Shown one piece after another: positions 27,669-40,198 of a stretch of DNA of 64,000 nucleotides. The DNA is taken from positions 12,196-76,195 of the forward strand of contig NMRB01000889.1 in NCBI GenBank assembly GCA_002633025.1. Reading direction: 5' to 3'. How positions within the stretch are numbered: position 1 is the stretch's first letter; each line of letters starts with the position of its first letter. The notes under the pieces were generated by a model. That model ran no database searches. It was not told the DNA's origin and worked only from the letters and a program-made list of their open reading frames with translations. This stretch comes from Notospermus geniculatus (lineage: Eukaryota > Nemertea > Pilidiophora > Heteronemertea > Lineidae). Position numbers and translations under genes: made by a program.

Positions 27669-30223
27669 ACGTTGTTGGTCGCAGGCTTCTCCAAGACGAG
27701 GTTATCGTTGTCCTAGACTGAAAGGGATGTGGTTTGAAAATTGAGATTGAATTAAAATGACATGTATCGCTCTCCTTCTGACTCTGGATTGGCGTGGCGG
27801 CAACTGATTAGCATGTAGCATGGACGCCAAGCAGATTACACATGCAAGCTCTGTATTAACGCATGTTCAAAAAAATGCGAAAAAGCGATGTATATGTTGC
27901 GGATGAAATGGCTTCAAAACCAAATGGCTTCAAAACCAAATACACTTGTCATATAACGTGGTTGCCTTCCCGACATTGGTTCAAAAGTGGTACCTAAAGA
28001 CCTATACCAAAGGTTAAAGCTGACATAAGTTTACAGGTGGCCTAAGTTACAGGGCAATCCAATCGACAGTTTGTCGGCGGACGAAATTTATATCTTGGAT
28101 ATGGGAATCCTTATTTTCGATTTGGAGCAGTCTGCCACGCAAACATCGGCGTTAAGATATTTCAAACTTTGGCTTTTTCCACTTTGACAGATAGACTCCT
28201 ACCACTAGGTAGGCCTGTTTCACTTGACGGGTGCCCCAGGCCCAAAGAGCAGATCAAACTACAGGCCGCTTCACTGATTCAGAGTGGTACGTTGGTAGAC
28301 AGGAAGGCAGCCACCTGTTGATGTTGCTGCTTGATCGTGGAAAGATAAGATTGACCATTTTACTGCCCTCGGATGAGTGTTTTACATAGAAACTCGCTTT
28401 CTGTTTATGTTGTAACGTCTTTTTATAGCCCTCCCCCTCGGTGCAAAGTCAAAGGAGACATGTTGAAGGGCGAATTCATTTGTAGCTATCAACTAGACCT
28501 TCTGTGGAGAACACGATCTGCTATATTCATATACGACAGAAAAAAAGAAACAAAAACTACTGAACGCGGATTGGTAGACTAGGCCTACTAGGTAGGCCTA
28601 GCATGAAGTAAAAAGGATGAGTAACAGAAAAAAAGAGCAAGTATCAAGTTTGTTGATGCAAACTTGCAACCCTGAACATCTTTGACGATCAATTACTCTT
28701 GGGCCTAATTGCAATATGTCATTTGCCATGTTTACCACTCACGTTATATGATGGATTGTGTAGGCTCTTATCAATAAAAACTTATATACATGTAAATATT
28801 ATAGAAATGACGGTTCGACGTTTAGACGTTTTGAACCAGATGCTAATCCAACCGATAGATCCACTCCTGTTTTCGGAGAAGCGAAAAGAAATGATCCAGA
28901 CTCCTGACTGAACAGCGTATTTTCGTTTGTCGCAAAGATGGAAGGCTGTCGACAACTTTTTCAGCATGATTGCTGGCCACATAGCAATTTGGGAAGCAAT
29001 CCGTTGGCTCTTGACTTTGGTACTTTCGATTTGTCGGCCTACTTAGTACTTCAAGGAATGATCAGGTCGCAAGATACTAGACCCATCCATCACCGATCAC
29101 CGACACAGTCTGGCAGGGACTAGACTCACTCTTGGCATTCACTTTAAATTTCTTCCCCATCTTGCTCAAGGACAGCCCGTCTCTTGCCACCCGAGGACCG
29201 CGGTAATCCTGATGATCGGTCGAGGAATAGGCCTATTAAAGCTCCTTTTGCTTCGGAGAGTCACCATTTTTTTTTCGTCTCCTTCACCATCCCTTCCTTT
29301 TGTATCACGATGGTATCAACGGCCATTCAAGAAGGATCAACGGCCACCGACGGCTGTGTTCCTTTCTCTTCCTCCTACCTTCAGGACGGTAATACAATCT
29401 GCGTTCACCATGAAGGCAAACCTCCTGCATGGCGGTCTCCGTAGCCGCATCAACTCACAGATGCATGATCCTTTCCTTTGCATTTTGTCTAAGTAATCCA
29501 TAGCATGAGCATTCGACTTCCATTCAAAGCAAGATATTCCCAATCACATGGTAGATCCAAACACAAGGACCATCACTTCAATTGTCCCCAAGAACTTTGC
29601 CTACCTTTACCAGATTATCCTCTCGTTCCCTGAAAGCTTCGAACAATCTTCAGAGTCGGAGAAGCGGATAGCCTGAGCTGCAGCCGCGCGGTCCAGAACT
29701 GGTAAGATGAATACTAGTACCAGCGCTTGTGCAACATTTTACCTTGAGAAGTACAAAGCCTAGCCAGCACTCAGGTACCCTGGTAAACCTAGTTTCATCT
29801 TAAGTTGGTCTCCGCGACTCTGTGATCGCTATAGCTTGATTGTACACCTAGAATGGACAACCTGGTTGGCACAGAACGTCCACGTTAAACTCACATCATG
29901 CTTTCTCTGGTGCTAGTTGCTGTGTATGTTTAGTTTGATTGGGAGACTGAATTCCAGTTTGTAAGAAAAAAAAACCTTCTACCTTGGCAGGCAGGACAAA
30001 AATACATCATCTTAACGCCTTTTTGGACAGACGCCGGAACCTCGTTCCCATGGTAATCTGCATTCAACACAAATGCTGTCGTCTGCTGACATGAGATTAA
30101 CAAAACATATCATGAAAAAGAGCTGTACGTACATCGTGCTAAAGAGCTCGACGATATAAGTAACTATGTTACAGATGTCAGTAGTCAACCTGTCGTTTTG
30201 TACCTTCGTTTGGCAGCGATATC

Positions 30224-30411
30224 TGAAGATCTCGCCATATCGAAGACGTGCCTTCGTTTGGAAGATCGAGATATCAGAGATATCCAAGCAGTTCTAAACA
30301 GACTATAATTCCTCTGACCAGTCTCGAATTTGATCGAATGGTAGTTATCGAAAAGAGCTAATCATCAACATTCCTGATTCTCTTTGCTTGGTTAAGCACG
30401 GGCTAGAGAAT
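30224..30411 (+). pseudogene. Broken copy-1 counterpart of exon 42765-42951
   Basis: Aligns with the open exon in copy 2. It has a 4-base insertion (GAGATATCCAAG for GAGATCCAAG plus a neighbouring change) and a lost base near 30352, and it lacks the GTAAGT donor segment found in copy 2. The frame is therefore destroyed in copy 1. Confidence 0.45.
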
Positions 30412-31002
30412 GTCATGACTTCTTTGAGGGAGCTACTCAGGTATACTCGATACGTCTGCTGAAGGAGATGGTGCTGTCTTATTCATGCACACGTACATTG
30501 TTCAGTGCATCATCAAATCATTGCTTCGTCTGCCAAAGGAACCTTCAGCAGACGAATCTGAGACGACCCCTTGGTTGGCCCCCGTTAGCAGTCTTGTAAC
30601 TTTACCAATCGGTAAATGAGGTTACGCTGACTACCGAAGTCCGCGTTGAGCTGCACGGAACGTTGGTGAACAGGTGGTTGGGTCGAATAACCCAGGATAC
30701 TGGATGGGAGGGTAAGAAACAAACAAACACTGGTTCAAGGGCGGTTCACAAGGATGTTTTCATCCGGCATGTTATGTGGTCATCAAGTTTTGAGAACCTG
30801 GGTTTTGGTGGAAAAGGAAAAATGCTGTTTTGCTGGCTGCAGAAAATGCCATCGTCCAGATAAAATTATAGCATGGTTATAAAAGATAAGTCCATCTATC
30901 CAATGATCAAATCGATCTATGATTTAACCGAACTAGGGCGTCGGAACTTCAGAAATGGTAACCTGGATGGCCAACTTTCGGAGCAGTTTTTATTGAACTT
31001 GT

Positions 31003-31159
31003 GTATCAGATGGTCTCTGGTAACTGGGTGGTCCAGAAGGGGTATCAGATGGTCTGTGGTAACTGGGTGGTCCAGAAGGGGTATCAGATGGTCTCTGGTA
31101 ACTGGGTGGTCCAGAAGGGGTATCAGATGGTCTCTGGTAACTGGGTGGTCCAGAAGGGG
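31003..31159. repeat. 39-bp minisatellite, four units (copy 1)
   Basis: Units of 39 bp contain GGTCTCTGGTAACTGGGTGG and TCCAGAAGGGGTATCAGA. Copy 2 has only three units (43567-43685), so the array has changed length since the duplication. 39 is a multiple of three, so a plus-strand frame reads a 13-residue repeat, but no gene is supported. Confidence 0.9.
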
Positions 31160-32683
31160 TAATGGTAATCCGAAAGGAAATAAAAATGATGAAAGTCGAA
31201 GATGAGAGCTAAACCAGACGCTATAACAAATATTCGTAACAAGAAATGACTGTGTTTATGGTCGGCTATCGGCATGTCGAGTGAAAATAAAAGGTGCAGT
31301 ACATCTTTTATTGTGCCCAGACGAAGTCTTGTCTTACATTCATAGCTGGAGAGCTGGAGAAAAAAGTGCACTCCTCTCAAAGCATATCGACTGCTCGAAA
31401 ATTCACGCTAACTGAACTTGCAATTGAGGCGTGAAGCTGCATGATTGCCAAAGCTTCATGATACCACACACAACATGGCTGAAGCGATTAAGCCCAGAAA
31501 GTGGTTGCTGATGCAAAGGTGGTGAAAGGATCCATGTCGTGGTTGCTGATGGACTGTACCATGTTGGCCATTTTTAAGCTTCACGGTTGGCTTACTTTGT
31601 TTAAACAGTTGCAATTTCCATCAGCATTTTTTTCTCAGAAGAATTTTAAAAGTTTGATAAAGTTAAACTAAGATTGTGTACTAAGTTTCCGGAGTCAAAT
31701 TCAGAAAGGTAACTAAAGTACATTGCACTTTTGATTGACAATGCAAGTGATGATGTGAAGACAGGACATCCAGAAATTCCTTCCTTTGACGAGGATACAT
31801 TTTCTCTTGTAACTTTGGATACGGGTGAGAAAAAAATGCAAAAGCTGAGTCAGGCGTATGAAAGCTAAGGAAACTGAGCATTTTCAGGTGTCCTGTTTTA
31901 AATCTCAAAGTCAAACTTTTACATCACCTGCACTTTTTCTTTTATTTGTGTTCAACGTACTTTGGCGTTTCGAATGAACTTCCGTCGCCGCGGACTGGAA
32001 ATTGATGTAAAAGGGCGTGTTCCTTTTTTCCTGATCGTCACATGCTTATTTCCTCATGAGATGTTGGCCACACAAAAGATTAAAGGGGAAGGAGAAGATG
32101 AGAATTCCTCTCCACCGAGAATTCACATTATTTATTTTCTTCACGAAATGTGGTATCTTATTTCGTTTGGTTGATAAGAAAGAATGTTCCACGGTTTTTG
32201 ATTGACTGGGCCATGTGTGAAACACGACTTCACCGGTAACTCTCTACTCCAGCGCTTAAATCTTATTGCCGTTTTGACCTTGACTTTTTCCCCTCCATTA
32301 ACTGTGTTTTAAATGATGTGTTGATCCTTGTGAAGCGGTGGAATCAGATATGTATACCCGTCAGGGGTAAACGGTCTTTTCAACTTGCTGTTTTCACGTT
32401 ATCTGTTTATACACCGGCGAATGCTGCGTTTATTTGTGATTTTACTAGGTATGCACGAGTTGCCGCCATCTTATCTCTGCACACATACCGAGTCAGAAGG
32501 AGAGCGACCATTATCATCCGTCATTTATAACCCTACGCACGCTGTATAGAGCCAAAATATATGAAACTAAATCACCCCCAGGTGCACGGAAGTATCTTTG
32601 GTTCAATTTTTTGGGAATAGAGGGTAAAATTGTGTCTCTACTCACCTGAGTTGTTTCCGAAAACCTTCCGCGGCTAGAAAAAC

Positions 32684-32830
32684 ATGGAGGAGGCGCGCAC
32701 AGAAGCTATACAAGATGAGGATGCTAACCCAGCAGCCCGAAACACTAAGTTACCGCATCCCCCCAAATTCCGATTGCAAGTTGCGAAACCTGGTGAAAAT
32801 GACGTGAAAAATACAGCGCATTGGTCATAA
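32684..32830 (+). CDS. Possible small ORF or first exon, 48 codons (copy 1)
   Basis: ATG in an AACATGG context opens MEEARTEAIQDEDANPAARN, then TKLPHPPKFRLQVAKPGEND, ending HWS and TAA. In copy 2 (about 45204-45348) the first ten codons are shifted, but a downstream in-frame ATG restores the same frame. Several of the differences there are synonymous. This is weak evidence for coding, and no domain is recognised. Confidence 0.25.
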   Translation: MEEARTEAIQDEDANPAARNTKLPHPPKFRLQVAKPGENDVKNTAHWS

Positions 32831-33814
32831 TTATTATCTTTGGCGGTGAATTGATTTATTCATTCAATATTATTTGTTTGTTTTTTGATGTCTTACCTAT
32901 GTTCCCCCTATTTTGAAGAATAGGCTGTTCCACCGTGTTCTCAGGTAGCTTAGCTAAAAATGGTTAGGCTAGAGGAGGAATGCTTGGCTGGTTGCTGTAA
33001 GCAGGAGTGTAGGCTAACCACCGGTGCGGCGCATGACTCCGCAGATCTCGGCTGAACAGATAAACTCGAAGCTATAGCTGAGGTGAGCTTCGTGCTGCAG
33101 CCAAGACCGTACCACAGGTATATCGGGGCCCCATAATATGAAGATAAAAAGAACTTGCGAAAAATTCTATACATAAGTATTCTGCTGGTCTATTTGGAGG
33201 AATCCGCCCTGACAGACAAGCAGATCTGGTTTTCCCATTTGAATGGACACTGTAGGTCTATAAAACCGTCGATCAAATAACCCGCTGTTTCTGCCGTTTT
33301 CAGTGACAGTTGGACAAGCAACAGGTACGATGGACCTGCCCTCTATCGACGGAATATGTAACGACACTGAGCAAGCACTCTGATTGGTCCGTTAAAGTGC
33401 GATATGATTGGTCCTCGAGCATTCGCGCGTAGGCGCCATCTGACGGTGGCCATTGAAACCAGGTTTATAATAATTCACCCCGTCCGTCGGCTATAGGCCG
33501 TTATTGCCGCAAAAATTGACCTTGCTCAGACGGGCCTCGTGAAAATCGGGAAACAGTTCATCCTCTCTAAAACCATTTCCTCCGTCATATTAAGGGACGG
33601 GAAATAGTCAAATAGAGCCGAGCGAGAAAAATGACCTGGATCTCCTGTTGATGAATTTAGGCGTGGGGTGCCGGTCTGTGCTCCACCATGTCCACAGCTC
33701 TCTCCTGCGACCGGGGACCATAATCACAACAACATTTAGGGAACTGAAACAGTGCCAATGCAGCAATTTCTGCCAACAGATCGAATCAATAAGCAATGTT
33801 GGGCTCAAGTAGTA

Positions 33815-34176
33815 AGGGCAAGCAAAAAAAATTTTTAGTTTATCGTCCGAGTGGTTCTTGAAAGTAGGCAAGGGGGGGCACTTTTTATTTTTATTTTTTA
33901 TTTTACTTTGATACGAAGAAGTTACAAAATCAACTCCTCCTGAGCATGTTGTGTCACCACCCTGACCATCTAAGACTGGATTTTGTCACAAAAGCACTGA
34001 AAATGCATGAAGAGAATGCTTTGGAAACTGTTGTTTACAGATCTACCACTTGGCGGCGCTGTGATACGCGGTCCGGCGTGAAATTCAGACTGATAAAAAA
34101 TAAAAATAAAATTGGCACGGCGCCGAAAATTGGCGCGGGCGGAGGACGATAAACTAAAGATTTTTTTGCTTGCCCT
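33815..34176. mobile_element. MITE inserted in copy 1 only, AGGGCAAGC ends
   Basis: The inverted ends AGGGCAAGCAAAAAAA and TTTTTTTGCTTGCCCT are followed inside by TTTAGTTTATCGTCC and its complement. The matching site in copy 2 (around 46740) lacks the element. Confidence 0.8.
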
Positions 34177-34349
34177 AAAGCCCGTTTGAGCGCTTTTATA
34201 CCGGTAGCCTATGATTCTGACATCCCAATCAAATAAAATAATCATGATAGGGCCTATAGGCCTAAAGACACTGGAAGAAGTTGACTTCAGTGCAACAAAA
34301 ACGAAAGAAAAGAAAAAATGAAGATGGAAATTTGTGAAAAGAAAAAATG

Positions 34350-34421
34350 TGCGCTAGCCGGGAATCGAACCCGGATCTATTGCTTGGAAGGCAACAATGC
34401 TAACCTTTACACCACCAGCGC
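34350..34421 (-). tRNA. tRNA-Gly(TCC), copy 1
   Basis: The minus strand folds as a complete cloverleaf: acceptor GCGCTGG with CTAGCGC plus discriminator A, anticodon arm GTTGC-CTTCCAA-GCAAT with anticodon TCC, and T arm CCGGG-TTCGATT-CCCGG. Box A and box B are present. A run of six T follows in the transcript direction (34342-34347), a normal RNA polymerase III terminator. No intron. Confidence 0.93.
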
Positions 34422-35559
34422 CTGCGATATCATCAGCCGTTCTCAATGGATACAAAGACAACTAAGTCTAGTTCTATATCCTCGCTGTACATCTTGTGCG
34501 TGGATACTGTGTACAAAACAAACCAGACATGCCAGATTTCAAAATGGCGTCAAGAATGCCGCTTGCTCCGACGTCGTCGGAGGGAGAACCTCAAAAATCT
34601 ACTTGTTTTTCGCCTGGTAACATCATTGTTGATGATATAAACTCTGAAAGGAGATTGTAAAAAAAATGTCAACAGTTTTTTTGTTGTTGATTTACTGCAT
34701 ACTGCGCTCAGCAGTTGAGTTTGTCTGGTTTGGCAGTGCAGTCCTGCATGCATGCATACATGTACTGCACTGCATGTAGTGCACTGCATAATGGCCTATG
34801 ACATGCAGTTTTGTGTATGCATGTGTGTATGCTCCTCTAACGTCAGTCAATGACCAGGGATTGTAAAGACGTTCTGCACACATGCGTATCTTCCCCAAGA
34901 AGTGCTGACAGCCCCAGCCCAGGTAGCCTACCAGGGTACTGACTACTGTACTGACTGTCTGCTCTGAGGTAGGCTCAAACGTCAAACGTATTAACCGTGA
35001 AGTGAATCGCAGCTTGTATCACAAACGGCAACGCCAAACGGCACAAACACCCGAACCATCTCTCTCTCCATGGTTCGGGTGAGTGTGCTTTCGAGAACTT
35101 AGAGCAGAATGTGCCGGTACATGTAGGCCTATCTCATATGATATGCCAACCCACAATCAACGCTGCAGCAGTTAGATCCACACACAGGCATAGGCCTACT
35201 CATATCTCTAGGCCTAAACGCCCTTTCAACACCTTCCACAGGGTCTTTCAACAAGTTGCAAAAAAAGCTTCATGTTACACAATGCTTGTAACGTTTTTGA
35301 TGTAACTATACACAAGAAGCACAGAGTCTGGTTGGCAATTCCCAAGGGTAAGCTGCAGGTAGATAGACTAAGAGTGAGCTGTTATTTGATCTGTCTGCTT
35401 TGTAAGAATAGGCCTAGGCCTAGGTACTTAGGCCTACATACATGTGTCTGATACAGGAACGGAATCGCTGAATGGAGGGTGTTGTATGTTGTTGAGCCCT
35501 ATCAGAATATCACTCAAAAAAAACAGTATAAACGTGGAACCTGGGAACAAGGGTAGTTC

Positions 35560-35758
35560 CCTGTAAAAAATCGTCCTCTACCGCTGATAGCACTCACGGT
35601 GATAAATGCCATGGGTCCGGAGGACCCAAAGTAGAACCCATTGCCATGGAATATTTTTGACAGTAGGTCCGTCTTACTCGCAATGAGTTTGCTGTACCCA
35701 TGTGACTTCCCTGTATCCGTGGGTTTGCACCCACGGTAGAGGATGATTTTTTACAGTG
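35560..35758. mobile_element. MITE with CACTGTAAAAAATCGTCC ends (copy 2)
   Basis: Duplicate of 23660-23862. Confidence 0.7.
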
Positions 35759-35801
35759 TTTGCCCAGACCACGTAGCCTAACTCAAGGTCATCGTATATA
35801 T

Positions 35802-36195
35802 CGGGTGTCCCAAAAAAAGTGAACCGCTTTTTGACAAGTATTCTCTCAGCGATAGATAAACCGAATTCATTGGAATTTTTCGCAGAGTAACCTCAGGGTA
35901 TCATCAACAAGTCTGCACTCACACATTGTGCGAGTATCGTCAAATTCAAAACAGCATGTCAAAAAATCCAATATCAGAGCTAATGCAATGTGACCTTCAT
36001 CATGTTCACGCAGGTGTTGACATGCTATTTTGAATTTGACAATACTCGCATAATTTGCGACCGACCTCCTAGATATTTCGCAGACTTGTTGATGATACCC
36101 TAAGGTTACTCTGTGAAAAATTCCAATGAATTCGGTTCATCTGTCGCTGAGAAAATACTTGTCAAAAAACCGGTTCACTTTTTTTGGGACACCCG
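35802..36195. mobile_element. Fold-back MITE, CGGGTGTCCCAAAAAAAGTG ends
   Basis: The long inverted arms extend through GAACCGCTTTTTGACAAGTA and its complement, and the element is inserted in a TATATA tract. Copy 1 shows the uninterrupted site (GTATATATATTCC near 23905). TA-rich flanks and a TA-type duplication suit the Tc1/mariner style of insertion, though no transposase is present. A second copy is at 55777-56187. Confidence 0.85.
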
Positions 36196-36205
36196 ATATA
36201 TTCCN

Positions 36206-36351
36206 TGGTCCGGGGGGGGGGCAGGAGCCTCTCAGGGGGGCAGAAGACCCCTTTTTGCCGTTTTTTGCCCAAAATCTGCATGAAAATCACGTTTTTTGGT
36301 TGGCTCTGGGGGGGGGGGCAACTGCCCGCCGCCCCGCTAAATACGGCCCTG
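36206..36351. mobile_element. Truncated CAGGGCCGTATTTAGC-family MITE
   Basis: The right end GCTAAATACGGCCCTGG is intact. The left end is lost at the unresolved base 36205, next to the fold-back MITE. Confidence 0.6.
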
Positions 36352-37175
36352 GTTCATGAAGATGAAGTCGAATTCTGCCCAAAGCAGCCAGCAGCAGCTG
36401 TCTGTCTACGTTCCGAACAACGCGAATGTTCACCGCGCCTATTACCTGCCCAGTCTACAGATCAACTGCATTGAATAGAGCTATGTATGCCGTACCATGA
36501 AGCAAAACCCTGAGAATAGTTTTCCTCGAGTATATGCTAGGCAAAAAGCATGGAAGAGGTTGGCGAAATTTGATACTACACTGCTTTGCTGTAAGAGCTA
36601 CCTTTAGCATGAAAGCCACCTGCCTTCTGAAGGAAGCCGGGGGCTGACCTAAGAACATGACCGAATCATCATGACCGAATCAACAAGAAGAAATGAAACA
36701 GACGAACGATAGTATTTTTTTTCACTCAATTAAAAAAATTCATGGCAAAATTCGAATCTTGACCAAAAATATCCTCCAGGGGAATCGAACTCTTGGCATC
36801 TTGATTGTAACGTGAGCACATACCTATGGTACCTCACTTTACAATATAGGTTATGGTCTCTTTGACAAAGTGAGAGAAAGGATTTTCGGATGGCCAATGC
36901 TTCCATTAGGCTCGCTATAGCGCACAGCTTCTTGCGCATAGCCAAGAGAATTCAAATTCTCGGCAAAATAAAAAGCAGGTAATTAAAGATGGTTTTGTCG
37001 AGGACAAGACGGAAAGGAAGGGAGTGTACATGGATTCGCATGAATTCAATGAGGTTGTCGCCTAACGGTGACGAAACCCGGTGCAGTTCGATCTTTGCAA
37101 ATGAACCACGAATCTTTCATGGTAGCATTATTGCCAAAGTTTGGCCACACCTCACGTTCGTATTCGGTGGATAAT

Positions 37176-37427
37176 AGGGAGTTTTCGCAAATCTGACGAA
37201 AAACGAAGTACGAAATACGAAATTGGACGTCATATCCATGACGTAACGTATTTCGGGAAATGGTATACACCGTACCTCTGTCGTTCTAACGTCATACACT
37301 AAAAGACGCTCTTGCAGCATGCGATATTTGTGGTACCAACCATTTCCTGAAATACATTACGTCATGGATATGACGTCCAATTTCGTATTTCGTACTTCGT
37401 TTTTCGTCAGATTTGCGAAAACTCCCT
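37176..37427. mobile_element. 252-bp MITE, AGGGAGTTTTCGC ends, copy 2 only
   Basis: The ends AGGGAGTTTTCGCAAATCTG and their complement are followed inside by near-perfect long arms (ACGAAGTACGAAATACGAAA). It is flanked by AAT on both sides. Copy 1 has the empty site GGATAATGGCAG near 24900. Confidence 0.88.
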
Positions 37428-37626
37428 AATGGTAGAAGAACTGCGCATTATACGCAAAACGGCCGTAAAACTGAGCCTTTTCATGAAAACAGGCAAGACT
37501 GCAAAGCATGGAATAAAGCACCTGTCGGAGCGGCTGCCATCATGGGCATGGCCGCCATATTGCCCGCAGCCGCCACGCCTCATCCACGTCCGTTGCGTTT
37601 CGCACTTTCTGATAAGTCAAACTTAC

Positions 37627-38066
37627 ATGATATGTGGTAACATAGGGCACATACGTGTCCAAATCCGTGTCATCAACATAAGACAACTTTGCTGGTATCC
37701 ACACCATTGTTTGAATTGATTTCCACACCACAGAATTGACGAACACACAATCACCAGGCTGTTTCAGTCTCACCGAGACCCACAACCGAACTAAGCATCC
37801 CACTAAGGCATGCAGGTGGTGGGCGGGTCGATATAGAACTTTGTTTTTTAAAATCAGCAGTTTATAACTACCTTTTTGCTCCGCAAATATCCACTCTGTA
37901 TCGAACTGCCGAAGCTCCTTTCTATCCGCGCTATAGCTCTGCGCTCACCTGAGTAGTCACTGTTTTTCTTGTCAGCCGATTCGCTGTAGCCGTATCGCAG
38001 AGGCAATACGTAGCCGACTAAAAATACACTCATAATGTGTGGTAAAAGTCTGTATCTCATTACCAT
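37627..38066 (-). CDS. Putative secreted protein, first two exons (copy 2)
   Basis: Exact positional counterpart of 25104-25543 (shift 12,523 bp), with exons 37949-38066 and 37627-37790. The signal-peptide-like start MVMRYRLLPHIMSVFLVGYV, the second-exon start RLWVSVRLKQPGDCVFVNSV, both donors and the acceptor are unchanged. The coding parts are essentially identical between copies, which could mean recent exchange or simply slow divergence. Family and function are unknown. Confidence 0.5.
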
Positions 38067-39494
38067 CTATGTATAATCGGCCATCTTGGAAGTGGTTCTC
38101 ACCTGTACCGCTAGGTGTCTGATCCTTGAAATCTATCAGAATCAATCAAACCTCAATGGTTCGGGGAAACGTACCATCAGCATCAGCAAGTAGGCCAGAC
38201 GAATTTCATGTAACCCTTTCTCTCATTTATGTATCTCAGCATTCTCACAAGGTATGGCATTCTAGCATGCCAGTATTGCCAGCAATGAAAGGCCAGATAT
38301 GCTGTGGCCCATCTGAACGTTCTAAAATGTTGGCTACAAATTCTTGTGCCAACAGGCGATAGCCGAAGCATGGAATCAAGGATCGCATGCTGAATAACCT
38401 GATATCTACGAAAGCCCAGAATGCTCATTCGAAATAAATTCAATATGGAATTTTGAATTTTAAATGAGCATTCTGGGCTTTCGTACAAATCTTTGCCGAG
38501 AGCTGACAGCAAACAAAAGTTGATACAGAATCCTACCTCCACCAATGCTGCCGGAGTTGAGAGTCATTCGCAGTATGTGGAGGTAAAGCCTAAAGTTGTT
38601 TAGATAAAGCGTCAGCTACCTTTCTTACGTATCATCGTCCTTGTTCAAACAGTGAGATCGAACAGAGACAGAATATTCTAAGGAATGCCTCGAGAATACC
38701 ATCGCACCATTGTCTTTTTCCTTATTTTCCTATTATGCATAAATTTTGTGAGTATACAGTGTTTACATTAAAGGGTGTCATGACAAATATCCTTCGGGAT
38801 GAAAAAAATGAAGAGCATCGTCTGCGAGATGCATGCGAAGGAATGCATACTTCTTCAACATCAGCTTCTCTAGGTAAGCGTCAGCAATATGAACATGACC
38901 TTGAAAGTGAGGGGTAGCGGCGCTGGAGAATGGCAACAACAGATGCGGGTTTTTTTCAATTTGGATGATGGATGAACAGTACCTGTACATTAGGCCTAAT
39001 CTTAAAGTACATTATTTGGGAAAGCAACGTCACGTCAAGTACGGCAACGTGTTCAAGTTGCAGACAGAACTCAGCTGCAACTCTCCAAACTTCCGATCAG
39101 GCGAGCATCACCAGATCTTTTCCTTGCATGCTGTTTTACTCATGACTACAGTATGAGAGCATGCAGTGATTCAGATAATGATCTGGTAGGCAAAATATCC
39201 CATTGCTGGCAAGCAGGCTCAGCAAATAAATGAATATAAGCAATGATACAGCGTCATCGACGGAGGTGTCGAGAGAGCGGACGGATTGGATAGCTTTCTA
39301 AGCTTACAAGCCACATAAAAGTGAAAGCTGCGGTAAAAAGCGATATGTGCAAGAAACTGTAAGAAGCATTCAATTGGTTAATGATGACAGTTCATGTAAT
39401 CATAACTTTTGTCCTCAGGTACATGTATTAAGCTTTGGTCGCGATCTTCAAGACACGATTTTATGATGTAACTGGGATTCTGATGATAAACAGG

Positions 39495-39565
39495 AAGTCA
39501 GTTTCCAGAATCTTAGCAAATTTTCGATCCCAACCGGGGTCTTCTTCAGGCTGGCACTTTCAAGT
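39495..39565 (-). repeat. Hammerhead-like repeat arm (copy 2)
   Basis: Counterpart of 26970-27040, but with CAGGCTGGCAC on the plus strand, so the minus strand reads CCAGCCTGAAGA like the other family members. Confidence 0.4.
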
Positions 39566-40063
39566 CGAGCTACCAGAAGTGTAAATTGGGATTCTAGCTG
39601 AATTCATAAACTGGGATTCTAGGGACTATCTATAGTGAGATGACGTCCTTTAAAGTGGTATGAGATGTTATCAAGGTTCAAGGTTAGTTCCAAAGCTGAT
39701 GAGAGAGAGACAGGCTCATGATGCACAGGATAGTGTTGGCTTACCGACTCTGACTCGATGGCAGAAAATCGTACTTTTTTATCCCTTGTCATTATGCTAC
39801 GTGCCCTAGAGTGCAAGAAGTAAGAGCAATGCATACAAACAGAAGAGTGGTTAAAACAGCGAGATTGCAGTTAATGGTTAACTTGGTTAGAGCGGAGAAT
39901 ATTTTGATTCACGCCAATACATTGATTTATGATGCCTTACGAGGTTCTTTTAGTGTAGAAGAGAGTATTTTGCCTCTTTGGATGTACATGTAGAGGTGAA
40001 AAAAGGGTAAAGGATAAGATTTTTGCCGCAATTTCTGAAAACTTTTCAATACACTATGGAGTT

Positions 40064-40198
40064 CAGGGCCGTATTTAGCTTTTTGGTCCGGGGGGGGGGC
40101 AGAAGACCTTTTTTGCCGTTTTTTGCCCAAGATCCGCATGAAAATCACGTTTTTTTGGGTTGGCTGGGGGGCAACTGCCCCCGCTAAATACGGCCCTG
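40064..40198. mobile_element. Small MITE, CAGGGCCGTATTTAGC family (copy 2)
   Basis: Duplicate of 27535-27668 with both inverted ends kept. Confidence 0.8.

Larger units (their letters stand above)
23380..35278. repeat. Large tandem duplication, copy 1 (about 11.9 kb)
   Basis: Collinear with 35279-49001. For example 25603 and 38126 are 12,523 bp apart with near identity over kilobases, and the tRNA genes at 34350 and 46933 correspond. The junction at 35277-35279 joins CATGTTAC (also at 48994-49001) to ACAATGCTTGT (also at 23380), with two bases (AC) shared by both parents. Copy-specific insertions and small indels show that the copies have diverged for some time. Confidence 0.92.

Noticed and set aside
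30012-30134. 40-residue minus-strand peptide with signal-like start and three cysteines (ADDSICVECRLPWERGSG)
   Set aside because: It persists in copy 2 with replacements (including GSG to RSG), but the same base change is synonymous on the plus strand. Too short and ambiguous to call.
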